Positions 1 to 20,900 are shown, counted from the first letter of the stretch. The stretch: DNA of 64,000 bases from Litoditis marina (GCA_964036275.1 OZ038435.1:29059521-29123520), one strand, 5' to 3'. Made by a program: numbers and translations. The notes: a model not told the origin generated them from the letters alone.

Positions 1-719
1 GTTAGAACTCATCAGTGTACTTTGTTGTTGTGACAAATTTCGTAACCACTTTGTTAACGTTAATTTGCAGTCCGGTCGACTGTATAATCATTCGCCATTG
101 CGTGTTAAGTAATTTATAACATTGTAGGACTTGTTTTGAGCTTGTTAGTGCTGACTACTATCGATTAAAGTACAGAAAAACCAAAAAAAGTAGTCGGGAG
201 CGACTGTTCGGCAGCTGATTCGCTAGACAGAGTGATAGACAGGCTAGAAGCAGAGTGTTCATGGAACGAACACGAGAGAGCATGCTGAAAGAAGAGTGTC
301 CAGTGCACAGGGTACCGAGGAAGTACCGAATTAGTGGAGCGTCCAGACACTTCAGAGAAAAGAGCAATGGCTTCAAGGAGAGTGCCGTACGCGAGAGTGT
401 CAGACAGTCAGAGGAGGTTAGCAGCCCGCGGAAGAAGTTTTCAAATCGGCACGTTTGTTTGTTTGTGTTCGATCAAGTTTTGCTCTTACCAGCCTGTGTT
501 TTGTGTATAAATCTATACAATAATACGTTATAGATCATCTCTTTTCTCTGTTAACATATAAACTCACATTTCCTTCCAGAAAAGACGATTTTAATTGTAA
601 ACAACAACAATCTATGTAGGAAAAAAACCTTCCTATCGCCATGCACTGTCTTTTTATTCTTTTTGTAGTGTTTCAGAACAAACCTATTTGATTTAAGGTT
701 GCTGAAAGCGAACTTCAAC
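1..719. other. upstream region of the mutase gene, no confident gene
   Basis: No exon with family similarity was recognised here. Open frames of 60-90 codons exist on both strands but overlap each other and show no motif. A TTTCAG acceptor at 671-676 lies 44 nt upstream of the mutase ATG and is a reasonable trans-splice (SL leader) acceptor. Positions about 430-540 contain a TATA-like stretch and resemble the U-rich tail of an LTR, but no matching second copy is present in the window, so this is not called. Confidence 0.4.
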
Positions 720-8823
<8,104 letters not shown>

Positions 8824-8967
8824 TTTTATTTATCGAGTAGATTTGTTTATATTCTTGTTCATAATTGCCACTGTATTTTGTGACACCGGTGCTGAAAATA
8901 TTTGTACAATCTCTACCTTCATTTTTTGTGCCAATGCATTCACAAGAGTCGATAGAATTTATTAATT

Positions 8968-8973
8968 AATAAA
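8968..8973 (+). terminator. poly(A) signal of mmcm-1
   Basis: AATAAA, 145 nt after the mutase stop codon and the first such hexamer downstream. Confidence 0.7.
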
Positions 8974-10530
8974 CTGTACATTGCGTATTCCGTTATCATG
9001 TTCTGGTGGAATGTTTTAATGCCACCGACGTCGGAAACTATAGTATTCCATAGTTACAGTATTACGGTACTGACATCAACAGTTGAATTTACAAAGAACT
9101 GTTTTTTGAAAAAAAATATAAAGTTTACAGAAACTGGAGAGGTATTAAAAGTTTCGGAGATATGAAGAAACTGGGGAACTTGGGTAACCAGATGATATGC
9201 GTTGGTCCACACAGATTGGAAAACGACTATAGGAATCTCGTATTGTTCTCAGAAAATGTGCATTTCGTAAAGATGACATTTCATACTGTAGATGTGCACA
9301 ACAAAACGCAAAAGACTATGATGAGGTGAGTTGGAGTATCAGAAAGTGAGATTTGGCATGTTTGTTCTACGGGATATGTGTTGGTGTAAAAGTAGGAAAT
9401 GTGTTGGCAAAACAATTGAAGGTCTGGGGGTATTGGGAAGGCTGTGAGAGAGCAGTTACTCGCGGGCGCGGTCCGGCCACTGCAACGCGCGGGGTTTTTT
9501 GCCTGCTCCCTTTCGGGCCTGAGCCGTACACCCCTCCTTGTCCGCCCAGGACACGTCCCCCTTCGAGAACGTACCCTTGGCGACGCATCGCTTGGCGCGG
9601 ACGCCCGGTCGCCGCAACTAGCAACTCTCACAGGACTCCTCCCCTCACTCCATCCACTCCAATCTACTGCCTAGAAGCTGGCTCACAGGCGCCCGCCGCG
9701 ACGCCCAGTGGTTTGGCTATCTACAAACGCAGGGACATGCGTCGCTTAGAGAAGGCAGCTGGGTGACACACAAAACACCTAATTTGCTAATTTGCAACAA
9801 ATTGCAAATAAGATGCACCAAGGCAACAATTTCATTTGGGAACTCATTAGAATACCAAAAATTACATTGTTTTCAACTTGTTGTGCGAGTTGCCGAGTTT
9901 TTCATTTTCACATATTTTACAATTTTTGTAGTTTGTACTCTGGGTTGTGGTTGTGAGTTCCGAATTGTCACCAGAACAGTTTGGAGTGTTTTCTATTCTT
10001 CTAACGGTGAGTTATACAGTATGTATGGTCACAGTAGTACTGAACTTACAAATCACTTTTTTTCTGAAAAAATATATTTTACAGGCACTTTCCGGAATTT
10101 GAAACTTTTTCAAATGCAAGGGAGCTGGGAAGCTTAAATTGGATGCTGTATGAGTTTACATAGAATCAAAAACAACTTATAGAAGTCCTATAGTGATTGT
10201 GCTCTAGCCCCCATGTGTAAGAGCGCTGAGCTATAGTTCTCATCCTTCGTACATGGACTCCTACAGTATGTATTCACACTTTCTTGTACAGCTATTCCCA
10301 TGAGAACAGTAAGCCCGATCTGCATCTCATTGAACTTGCGCTTCTTTCTTTCTTTGGTGCTCTGTGCTGCGAGAGAAATCAAATCAGTGTGAAAAGCGAG
10401 AGATGTAGAATAATATTCGCACCGAGGATACTTCTGCATACATGTTCTGCACGAGTGAAGTCTTCAGAGAACCGGTTTCCGTCAAAAGACCACACAAAGA
10501 GAAAAAGTATGTGAGGGGAGATGACCTACT
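8974..10530. other. intergenic region with a GC-rich island
   Basis: No recognisable gene. Two diverged direct copies of an A-rich segment can be seen, about 9050-9200 and 10010-10140, each with a run of A and a TTTACAG. Positions about 9445-9770 are strongly GC-rich against the AT-rich flanks and remain open in several frames on both strands without any recognised motif. The multi-frame openness follows from few AT-rich stop codons rather than from coding. Confidence 0.5.
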
Positions 10531-10539
10531 TACCAGTTG

Positions 10540-10547
10540 TATATAAA
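10540..10547 (+). promoter_or_regulatory. TATA box of the Gly/Tyr-rich peptide gene
   Basis: TATATAAA, 34 nt upstream of the chosen ATG at 10582. This spacing implies a very short leader and argues against starting the protein at the upstream ATG at 10537, which would lie inside the TATA element. Confidence 0.6.
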
Positions 10548-10581
10548 CTACTCAGACGTTATCATTGGCATATCCACAATC

Positions 10582-11221
10582 ATGTCTTCTCTTTCTGTTC
10601 TTGTACTCACTGTAATGGTTGCTGTCTACGGGACAAACGCCGCAGCTCTATACGGTTACGGTAATGGACCAACCAAGTACAATGACTATAAGGGGTACGG
10701 TATGGGACCCATCGGACACAACAACTATGGAGAATATGGTATTGGTTACGGTAATCAATACGGCGCAAGATTCAACAAGGCACCGTCCAGCGAGTACGGC
10801 AACTACAAATATGGAGGACCCGACAAGTACGGCAAGGCCAGCCAGTATGGAAACAGTTATGGTAAGCTATACTAGTTGAGGTTCTCAGTGGACAGAACAT
10901 TTTTTTTTCAGATTAATTCGTAAAGAAAGTGTGTTCAGCAAATGAATAACTATACTAGTGGTAAAACGAAACGTCTGAAGGTTCGCATAATTCTCAAAAG
11001 TTGCAAAACTATAAAATTTTTCAAGTCCCTGCAAATATGTTGGTCACTTTGTTTCAGAGACCAAGAACCTTTTGTTTCCCTTCGGTTATGGACATGTTTC
11101 TGGTTACGATGCCCACTATGGAACCCCCAGCTATGGATATACTCCTTCTTATGGATATTATGGATACAACAAACAACCTGTTCACGGAAAATACAACTTC
11201 GGGCCTCACCATGCATACTGA
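10582..11221 (+). CDS. secreted Gly/Tyr-rich small protein, 2 exons
   Basis: Exons 10582-10861 and 11058-11221, 147 residues. The N-terminus (MSSLSVLVLTVMVAVYGTNA) is a clear signal peptide. The mature part is repetitive and rich in Gly, Tyr, Asn and Lys, with repeats such as YGYG, YKGYG, YGNQYG and SYGYTPSYGYYGY. Composition resembles nematode cuticle-associated or GY-rich antimicrobial-type secreted peptides (inferred from composition only). No cysteines are seen in the mature part, so it is not disulphide-stabilised. The exon 1 donor is GTAAGC at phase 1. If the intron is not removed, the reading stops after KLY. A truncated copy of exon 1 plus its donor follows at about 11474-11645. Confidence 0.75.
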
Positions 11222-11469
11222 ATGAATTACTTGCAATGTGTAACTGATGGAATGAAGGTTTTGAAATGATTTACTCTTTTTTGAAATACAATATATCTGT
11301 GAAATACAATTTTTTGAAATACAATATATCTGTTTTATCCTCTCCTTTCATGAGATTTTTCAATTGACTGCTCTGCTTTAGTGTGTCAGATATATGCGTA
11401 CCAGGCAATATCCTGGTACCGAGACCAATTTCTACCCGAACCTTATCTAAACAGCACAGAACTAAAAAA

Positions 11470-11645
11470 CAGGATTCAACAAGGCGCCGTCCAGCGAGAA
11501 CGGTAACTACAAATATGGAGGACCCGGCAAATTTGGCAAGGCCAGCCAGAATGGAAACATTTATGGTAAGCTAACTAGTAGGGATTCCTAGTGGTCAGAA
11601 CATTTCTAACTAGTTTTCACAGACTAATTTGTAGAGCAAGTGAAA
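11470..11645 (+). pseudogene. partial tandem duplicate of the Gly/Tyr-rich gene
   Basis: Positions 11474-11575 repeat the 3' third of exon 1 of the gene at 10582 (from about 10777), including the GTAAGC donor, and the similarity continues through the start of the intron to about 11645. No signal-peptide exon precedes it and no exon 2 follows, so it is a relic fragment. Several tyrosine codons have changed (for example to Asn and Phe). Confidence 0.8.
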
Positions 11646-12785
11646 GTGTCTGCTTCTCTAGTATACTGAGACAGGTTGGGGACTCAGAAACCGTGAGGAG
11701 GGGGAAACTTCTGCGACGTGTTTATAGGGTTTGACTCGAGTTGCGGAATCGTGAAACACGTTCTCCACCTGTATCCCCGTCACGTACTACGGATTCACTG
11801 TCTACCAAGGAGAAGTACGTGTTTTGTTTCATTCTTCTTCCAATCAGCCTGGTTGAAGGTCGTCTACTCACACTTCGCTTCTTTACTTTCTGTGGTCAGT
11901 AACTTTTTCAACCAGACACTATTTGGGATTCGTGATCGATCTGTATTTCTCGCCATGTTGCATTCTGTAGGACTTTATCACAAACTCACTCTAATAAACG
12001 CTATATTCATCGGTTTGAGTAGAGGAAATGACACCGAATGAAAGTTCTAGAAGTTAACATGTAGTGTTGTGTGTTGTCTGGACTCTGGGTTGCAGAAAAA
12101 CTTATTATATTTACGTTGCTTCTTCGGAGGTATATATTTTCAATTCGTAGTGTTATAAGCGAACAAAGCTTTTTTTTCTTTATAATGTTGTTTCAATTCC
12201 TGACGTTAACTCCAACAGAACGTTACCAAACTACAAACACAGAATAGCAAAACGAATCGTCAAACCCTCTTCCTTTGCCGAAGCTATATGTATCCATTCT
12301 CTATATGAGAATGTATTGCAACTGAGAAATACAGATTCAGATTTGGATGTTATCGGTTTATCTCTGACACTCTCATATCAAGTTCCTTCATTTCAATAAG
12401 TTATTTCAATTGCTTACGTTGAGAGAAGTTGGTTCGCTAAACTACAGTCTCTCAGACTACAGGCATTTCTCCCCCGCCTTGTGCACTAGACTACGTCAGC
12501 GTGAGCGATTGAGAAAATAGAGAGCTAGCGTACTTCTGAGACGTGTTCACGTGTTTTCACTTGAGCTGCGAAATCAGCGAACCTGTTTCCAACTGGCTCA
12601 ACGCCACGTAATACGAGTCTGATCTTTGAAAATCGCGCGTTTTTGTTTCATTTGTTTCTCAAACTGCTCGCTCGACGGTCGCCTACTCACTTCTCTGCAC
12701 ACTTGTTTCGGCCAGTAAGAGTTCTGGATCATTCCAATCATATCATTGCAGATCTCTTGGATCACTTCAAGTCATGATCATCTTC
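11646..12785. other. intergenic region with diverged internal duplication
   Basis: No gene recognised. Positions 11708-11905 and 12535-12725 are diverged direct copies. Both contain a GACGTGTT block, a TTTTGTTTCATT block and a CTACTCAC block in the same order. The second copy lies directly upstream of the kinase gene and so probably contains its promoter. The first is a displaced copy. Confidence 0.55.
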
Positions 12786-12812
12786 TGTTTCAGTTACTCG
12801 TCCACTTTGGCC

Positions 12813-15800
12813 ATGCTACTACGTCCGAAGTGTCCTCCGAGCGAAGGCCCGAAGTCGTCAACGTCCTCGACCAATGGCGCTTCTAAGAAGAAAAACAGCG
12901 CCGCCGCCGCGGTTGCGGCAACCAAAAAGAGTGGCACCACAGTACACGAAAACGCGAAGGAGGCGGTGTCGTCGGCGTCTGTGACCAACACCAACAAAAG
13001 AAGAATTGCCAAGACCCCCGCGGTTCCGGTCAGTTCAGCAGTCGCGGTAGTAATTACTTTGTAAAAGTATTAGTATTCCTCTTTCTTTCTACTTTATCTT
13101 CTCTCCTCATTACTCTTTTGGGGTAGGCTGTTTTGCCGGAAATCTATTTGTGCCTTGAAAGAGTTTTGACCATACAAATAATGGTTATCGATCGAGCCCC
13201 GAATGCGCAGTATGAGTATGAAGTATGAACGCAGCCTGAACAAAACCAGCGATCTTACTATTGATTACTTTCACTAGTTACAAACATAGTAGTTCTATCA
13301 TTTACATGCGTAGTATATAGAAAGTTATTATATGTCAGTATTTGCAGCCGACTGCCAATCCGAAGGCGATGACACAAGTGTCTCCCCACCCAGCTCCCAT
13401 CAAGACTCCAGTCAGAATAGCCACGGACCAGAACGCCATCGAAGTCAATAAGGCCCTGCTCCAGGTGAACACGTTCGAACACGTGAACACGTGAACACGT
13501 TCTCCTATTTACAGCATACCAGACACGACAATTGATTATTACCGTATCCCACTGTCAGAAACCCATACTAAGTACGGCGCTGTATCTTTTCGAGATGCGT
13601 TTATTTCAGATGGTTGGCAAAGTATTGACGGCGTATACCTGGTACCACGGACTCATGCCAAGAACAGAGTGCGAGGGGCTGCTGACGGTTGGTACTTCTC
13701 GGACGAATTGAAGTGTTGTTTGAAGCCATTGTACTCGTCTTTCAGTTCATTCTGGTCATTCCGACTCCAGGCGGCGTAGCACTCGTTCCGACTTCGTGAG
13801 AAACTCATATGATTTTCTCATGAGAAGCTCGCGAACACCTCATGAGCTTGTTGTCAACTTTTAGTGTTGTAGCATAAAAATCGATGGAATCTGATTAGAA
13901 ATTCGTGAGATGTGGCTCAAGAGGTATCTCGAGAACTTTTGAGGGATTGCTACCGCTATACACTACACGCTCTGTTGTTATGAATCATCTGAATGTTTAT
14001 TAGTTTTTCATACGTCTTTTGAGTTATCGACTATCGTATATATTCAGAGTACTTTTATATGAGCTTTTCAGAAAGACGGTGACTTTGTTGTGCGTCGAAC
14101 CACAGTCAAGAAGATCTCCATCTACTGTATCTCGGCAAACACGATTGGAACGGTGAAACACATTCCTCTTGATTACAAGAAGGGGTTGTGGAGTGTCTCG
14201 GAGGTCAGTGGCATTAATTCCTCAACTTAGATATCTCATGATCATATCATATCATGTTCATATCATGATCAGATATATCATGATCACTACATTCTACATT
14301 TTGAGCCGTGGCCGTATCTCTAGCAAACTCGTTAGAAACTGAAAGGTGCTGAGGCCGAAACTGTTTGATTTTCTAGTTATAGATTGATCAGCGAGCACAT
14401 TTGTGCATTCTCTCATCGCTTTCAAACTACAAGGATCAAACTACGAACACAAATTGGCTTTTTGATCTGTTGTGAGAAGGGTTGTACTAGGAGAGTCTTG
14501 AACTGAATGATATTCTCAAAAACTGAAAATGAATGAACTGAATGAACTGAATGAAGTTTAAATTCCTAGACTGAATGAACTTATTTCCAGGACTCTGCTG
14601 ATACTTTGAACGGACTGATCGATCATCTGGTGAAAGAGAAGAAGGTTATTGGTGCCACTGGAGTCACACTTCGCAATGGAATTCCAAGACCCGACTTCTA
14701 TATTCTGCACGAAAACGTCACCATTGATAAAAGAATTGGAGGTACGAATTTACGAGAATTTTAGGTACAAAATCAATGAAATTATGTGCTAACTACAAGT
14801 GAACTTCAGTATGACATTCTTGAATATGGAGAATTAAACTTTTGTAATTGTAGTTGTAATTTTAAATAGCAAAAGTGATGTTGTTGGTAATCAAAGTTCA
14901 AGAGTGTAGTTAAAAACTATCTGTAAAAGTTGGCGTATTGTTATGTTACACGTTCCATTTTATCTCTAGATGTATTTCGATTGTGTTATCTTTGATCTCA
15001 CCATTTTAGGAGGCGCCTTCGGGGAAGTGTTCACTGGTTCCCTGCGCATCAAAGACAACGAACTCGAAATGAAGGTTGCTGTGAAGAAGATCAAAGGTCA
15101 AGTCAGCAAGGATCAAGCGACAGAGTTTATCAAGGTTGGTTCTGATTCCATTTTGTGAACGAAGTCAATTCCGGCCCAATTTTCATCTAGAATTAAGTTA
15201 GTGGTAACTATATATATAGTTAGTAGATGATCAAAAGTTCTGAGTAACCTTCTCAGTTTCAGTCTGTGCTTAATGATTTAGACAAGTTCATATATTTTTT
15301 CATTGTTCACGTGATGTCCTGCCTGATCTGTTTATCTGTTCCAGGAAGCCAAGTTGATGCGACGATTCTCCCACCCGAACATTGTGGGAATGTACGGTAT
15401 CGCTCCCCAGGAGGAGCCCATCATGATCATACTCGAACTAGCAGCTGGCGGAAGTCTCAAGGTATTCATTCTTTTCCATGCTTACGTGGAATACTACAGT
15501 ATGCATACGGACTAGTATGTTTTCATGTAAAGTTCCCTCCATAAGGTTATGATGTTGTTGTTATGAAGAGACATAAGAATCTTGCATTATTTCAAAATTA
15601 AACTAATGAACTGACTATAAACTATTTTTCAGGATTTCTTCAAGAAGAACCCTACTTGCAAAGACGAGCAGTGTACTTTTTTCGTGAAGGATGCTTGCCG
15701 TGGAATGTGCTACCTATCGTCTAGTGAGGTAATCATCAATTGGTGTTCCATTCCAAGTCATAATCATGTTTTGATCTCATGAGAGTTCTCATTGAGATTG

Positions 15801-17239
15801 AGTGAGATGTCAATCAGTCTCCGGGAATGCAACCCAAATTGGTTTGATTTTGACAACTTCCAGCATTTGTGTGGGTGAAGAGCTCTCAAAGAGACGTAAA
15901 CTGTCGACGTGTGATTTAAAATATTCAGTTTATCAGGTTTCTTTGTTTTTAGGTAATTCATCGGGACCTGGCTGCCAGAAACTGTTTGCTGGGAGCTAAA
16001 AATGAAGTCAAAATCTCGGATTTCGGTCTCTCGGTTGCAGATAAGAAGCAGCTGGTGATCACCAAAATGAAGAATGTGCCGGTCAAGTGGCTCTCCCCCG
16101 AAACGCTAACTCAGGTGGGAATATAGGATTTATATTAGTACTTTCTAAAAAGAAGGTAGAATTCATATAAGTGCAATCTCCCAGAAACTAGAGACTAACT
16201 GAAACTAAAATCTGAAACTAAAACGAAACTAGGAACTAGATCAGATACCAGAGACTAGATAACCAAACTAACTATACTAAATACCACACATGAAACCAAC
16301 GACCGTTGTTGGTATTGAAGTTTAGTAACAATAGTAACCAATCGAACAATAAAACACAACATTCTATTTCATTCTTTCTTATTAGTTTCTGCTTTAAGGG
16401 AGTTTTCACTACGAAGACCGATGTGTGGAGTTTCGGGGTTCTGACTTGGGAGATATTCAGCAGATGCAAGACAGACCCCTTCCCGAACGAGACCAACGCT
16501 CAGGTATATATACTAGAAGTAAATTGAATAGCCACGTGAAATTATTATTCTAATCAGGCATCGTGCACTTTATCATTGCACGTTTCTGAGTTCTGCTGTG
16601 TTTAACGTGTTTCACGTGACTGTGCAATTGACTAAAAGTATATCCACTCCCCGTTCTATTTCACGTTTCAGGCTCGCTATAGTCTTTGCCATTTTCACTC
16701 AGACTTTGGCAGAGTGCCATATAGAACTTGGCAGTGTGCCACATCTAAACCAACCCGACAGTTTTCCGAATCATTCCAATCTATCCCTCACATTCTAGGC
16801 CAAAATGAAGATTCTTGGAGAAGGTGCCCCCATGGAGCCTCCTACAGGTTCCCCGCCTATTGCCAAACAAGTCATGGACCAGTGCTTCGTCAAGGTAGCT
16901 TTGTCGAGTGTTTTCATTTCAATATAACGTTGTTTGAAGTTTGAGAGATGAACCTATGGAAAGTTTTCGATTCCTTGTTTTACTAGCGAACTCTCATTCG
17001 AACGTAGCCACATAAATTGTGAAAAGCACTGCCTGAACAAACATGACGCGGTTGCTATTTAGACTGTGTCATCTTTGTTTGAAAAATTGTGGAAATAAGT
17101 TGTAATGTCAAAACTCAGTTCTCTATTTCAGGATGTCAAAAAGAGAGCCGACTTCGTGGGGTTGCTGAAACTTGTGGCTCCCGTGGAAACTCCACCTTCC
17201 AAAGTGGAACAACCCAAGTCTAACGCGAGCGCTCCGTGA
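12813..17239 (+). CDS. SH2 domain tyrosine protein kinase (nematode Fer/Fps-like), 12 exons
   Basis: Cytosolic non-receptor tyrosine kinase, 500 residues. Exons: 12813-13028, 13348-13464, 13610-13687, 14072-14203, 14591-14741, 15010-15134, 15345-15461, 15633-15728, 15953-16114, 16399-16503, 16799-16894, 17132-17239. Order: Lys/Ala/Ser-rich tail (residues 1-110), SH2 (about 117-205; WYHGL, then DGDFVVRRT with the pTyr-binding Arg), kinase (about 225-480). Kinase motifs: GGGAFGEV loop, VAVKK lysine, HRDLAARN catalytic loop, [19 protein letters not shown]. No F-BAR domain is present, as in other short nematode members. The activation loop from DFG to SPE has no tyrosine. An in-frame ATG at 12774 lies before a TTTCAG (12788-12793) that looks like a trans-splice acceptor, so 12813 is preferred. 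AATAAA lies at 17321. Confidence 0.92.
13466..13501. repeat. short array of CACGTG-containing repeats in kinase intron 2
   Basis: Three to four imperfect units of GAACACGT directly after the exon 2 donor, forming overlapping CACGTG (E-box) palindromes. It could be a simple repeat or a regulatory cluster. Only the repeat itself is visible. Confidence 0.6.
16525..16655. repeat. MITE with TCACGTGAAA ends (copy 1), kinase intron 10
   Basis: Ends are inverted copies of a CACGTGAAA motif, with CGTGCACTTT...CATTGCACGTTTC inside. A second copy with the same order lies at 46713-46830. About 130 bp, non-coding. Confidence 0.7.
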
Positions 17240-17320
17240 GGAAACAAGGGAGGACCCACAACACTTTCAAATAACACTCGAATAATTGTGTAAACCATGA
17301 ACAAGTGCACAATTTGCACG

Positions 17321-17326
17321 AATAAA
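17321..17326 (+). terminator. poly(A) signal of the kinase gene
   Basis: AATAAA 82 nt after the kinase stop codon. Confidence 0.7.
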
Positions 17327-17971
17327 TACTTTGAAAAGCCCCGATCTTCATTTGATCTATTGGAACAGAAAGCACTGAAATTGGTATGAAAAACGGGTGT
17401 AAAGAAAGTAAAGATTAGTTTTTGATAAAACGTGTACAAGAAATATAAAAGAAGTCCAATAAAAATATTTTTGAGAAAAAGCTAATCTCGCTCGGTTTAA
17501 AATTTCACAAAAAAAGGATAGCGAGTTTTTTGTTACCGAAAAGAAAACTGATCTAGCTTATACTCCGTTGTTTTCAAGAAAAGCGAGCTTAGCCTTTCCT
17601 CAAAATACGCCACCCTAATCTAATAGCACAGAACCGAACCTAGCATTAATAATTTCAATTTTGTTGATTAAACCATTCTTGGTTTAAAATTGCTCCCTCA
17701 GACCAACCGCATGGTTCAGAATAACTTGGTTCGCTTTTGGTTCGAAAACAGCCGGTTCGAATAGAAATTCGCCTGTTGCTGAACAGTCGTTGAAAAACAG
17801 TACAGCCAAACTCATTAAACATCAACAAGAAATGAAACTAAAATCCTGACTCGTTCACAAGGCTGTTCTGGAACCTGGAACACGTGAGGAAAACGTGATA
17901 GATTGGGATGAATGCACACAAAGTGGTTTCATTTCTCATTTGTCACTCACATCAGCTGGTCTCCTGGTAGA
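17327..17971. other. spacer between kinase and phosphatase genes
   Basis: About 730 bp from stop to ATG. It contains a further AATAAA near 17458 and AT-rich sequence without a recognised repeat. The gap is much longer than typical nematode operon spacing, so co-transcription is not implied. Confidence 0.5.
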
Positions 17972-20900
17972 ATGCCGCCCAAAACACAAAGGAGGAAGCT
18001 ATCGATGAAGAGTCCCGAGAGACGAACTCAACAGGTACTGGCTCCATGTTCCGCTGTTTATGAACCTCGGCATGTTGTAGTATAATATTGGTGATTTTCT
18101 TGAACCAAAAACGAGGTGAAATAGATGTTTATGTTAGAATAGGTGAATCTGCCGAAGTGTCGCCACTGAAATAAACATCTACTTCACCTCGTGTTTGGTT
18201 CATGAAAATAACCAATATTCAGCAGGTACTATTTACTAGTTGTGATTTCCCTGGAATCGAACCAAGTCTTGAGTTACGTTTACCGGTTACTTTCCAATTT
18301 CTGTAACATTCGTTGTGATGTTTGTGCTGGTGGATCTTGCAAATTTCAACCTAGTTAATGCGGAATCGGTCGATTCAACAATATTAAAAAGCTAAGATCT
18401 TGAATTTTTTGCCTCCGGTTGATTTCGCGCGGAGAATACTTCTTTTAGACTTGCAGTCATAATCGAAGCAAATGACTAACTGATTATCAGAATGTGTGTT
18501 GTAAACGGCGCCGTTTATCAGTGGTTCTAATACTTTCGAGGCGGATGTTATAGAAATTGTTATGAAGTTTTTACTTTCAGTCGATCACCTCTCGAACGGA
18601 AGTTCGAAGTGTGACCATGGACGACAGTATCAGAATCTCGCGTACCATCACCGTCGATCCTACGTCAAAATGGTCTTTTGTGAGTTTCAATTTCAATATT
18701 ATCCTCCAATAAGAATATATGGAACTTCTAACTAGAACCCATGTGATTAATATTGTCCATCGAACATAGGGAACCTTTTCAATTCACCCACAGATTAAAA
18801 GTGAGATGAACTACCATTTCGCGATCTCTTCCCCAATTTTACAACAATTTGCCAGGTAGCCTGTCGTAAGTTTATGACTATAATTGATGGTTGTTCTCAG
18901 GATAAAAAAGATTCCGAGACGCTCAAAAGAAATGTGCAATCGTTCATGTCGACAGTTGCACAGGGAATCAAACCATTCAGACGGGAATATCGCCTCATCA
19001 GAAGTCAGTTCATCTGAACATTTATCACATATCCGCAGCTATAGGGCAAATCAAATGATTGAAATCAATAGCTGGTAAATCAGATAGGGCACAAAAGTTT
19101 ACAGATCTCGAGCTATTGTGATGTGTAACGTTGTCACATTTTCTCTTAGCTACGATCTAATTTCAGATCTCCATAAACACTAATTCTTAACAAAAAATGT
19201 GCTGTTCTGATGTATATTTGCCACTATATTTGTGAGAACAAAATCGTGCAGTACTTCGTTCCATTTTATGGTTGGTATTGAAAACTCTCCATTCACAATT
19301 ATTCTCCTGAGATTACAAGTATATCACAGGCATCGTCCCGGAAGGAAGCAAAGATGCTTTTGTGCGCAATGAGGCCAAGAATCGGTATTCCGATATACTG
19401 CTGCTCGATACCACCCGAGTAAAGATCAAAGATTTCGGTAATATTTGTATGTTTGAAGAATTCATACCGTTTTTCCAAAGGCTAACTATAGGCTCACTAA
19501 GATAGCCCCTTCTCAAGTTAAATGATGATATCTAGCACGGACCGAAACCATTTACCAGTTTCGCACGGAAGTTTGAACCGATCTGAGTACGTATGCTAGA
19601 AGATCCCGGCTCCTTCAACCCATCCTGCGTCTCCTTAAACACACGCTATTTCTCTGCTCTTACAACCTGCCGGGATGTAAGAGACAAGAAATAGTGAGGC
19701 AGAGCAAGAGACGCAGGATGGGATGAAGTGGCCGGAATCTTCTAGCATACGTCCTCAGAACCTGTTTTCTGGAAACCTACATTGGTTTTTACGTGCCAAC
19801 CTCCCTGTTTTTTTTTACCTGAAACCCAATCTCCCTTTCTGTTTTCACGTGAAAGCCTCCCTGTATTCACGTGCAACCCTTCTTGTTTTTACGTGATATA
19901 TTCCAGACAGCGACTATATTCATGCCAGCCGGGTGGCCGTCGGAGACCACACATTCCTCTGCACACAGGGACCAATGTCAAATACAGCGGTTGCCTTCTG
20001 GAAAATGGTGGCACAGGAAAATGTGAAGGTACCGTAATCCACTATTCTTTTCCTCATAAACATTCTCTAATTGATTTGGTGGAACGATTGAAAACGAAAA
20101 TCATAACATTGTTCAAAACCAACTTCAATTCAATTCTGTTCAATTCGAGCCCAATTTGTACTCTCTGACCTGGTACACCACCCGAAAAATTGTAAAATGT
20201 GAAGAGGATTTTGGTAAAATTTTAGTAGCCTTGCTAACTTTAAACTTTTTTTTTCAATTCAGTTTTATTTCACATTCTCATTCCAGTTGGTCGTGATGCT
20301 GTGTCGACTGTCAGAAGAGGGCAAGGAGAAGGCATGTGACTATTTTCCGCGCAACGTCGGAGACAAAAAGAGTATGGCGGACATTACAGTAACCTGTACC
20401 AAGAAGGACCCACCCAGTCGAGGGATTACTGTAACCACGCTCCAATACAACTGTGGAAAAAGAAAAGAAACGGTCAGTTGGCAAAGTCCTACTGGGAACA
20501 TTAACTTTTTACCCCCCACCCTTCTGAATTTGTATTGCGTTTGGGGAATTGTAGTTTGCCCCCCCCCCCCCACCGGGGGGTTATAATTCAATTTATCACC
20601 TGCAATACAAAAGTTTAAGGGTGGGGGTAAAAAGTAAACATTCCCGGTATTGAAGTTCAGCCCCCCACTCGTTGAAGTTTGACCCCCCACCATTGAAGTT
20701 CTACCCCCCGCCGATCCAGGTGGGGGGTTAATAGTAAATGTCGAAGTTGAATTTTGACCCCCCCCTCTCTCCGAGATTTTCAGGTTTTAGCTTGGGTTGA
20801 AGTGCTACGGGGGGGGACTCAACTAAAGTTGGGGAGGGGGGGCGATACTTCAATTTTCCCGTCCTACTTTACCAGTCTATTCGAGCGTTCGAATATTAGA

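Noticed and set aside
255..533. 92-codon open frame near the left edge, considered as LTR or gene remnant
   Set aside because: No second copy, no conserved motif, and opposite-strand frames are equally long.
9353..9766. 137-codon open frame in the GC-rich island
   Set aside because: Several overlapping frames on both strands are open because GC-rich DNA has few stop codons; no motif, splice context or start signal.
12774..12812. Upstream ATG for the kinase gene
   Set aside because: It lies before a TTTCAG that looks like a trans-splice acceptor, so it would be removed from the mature mRNA.
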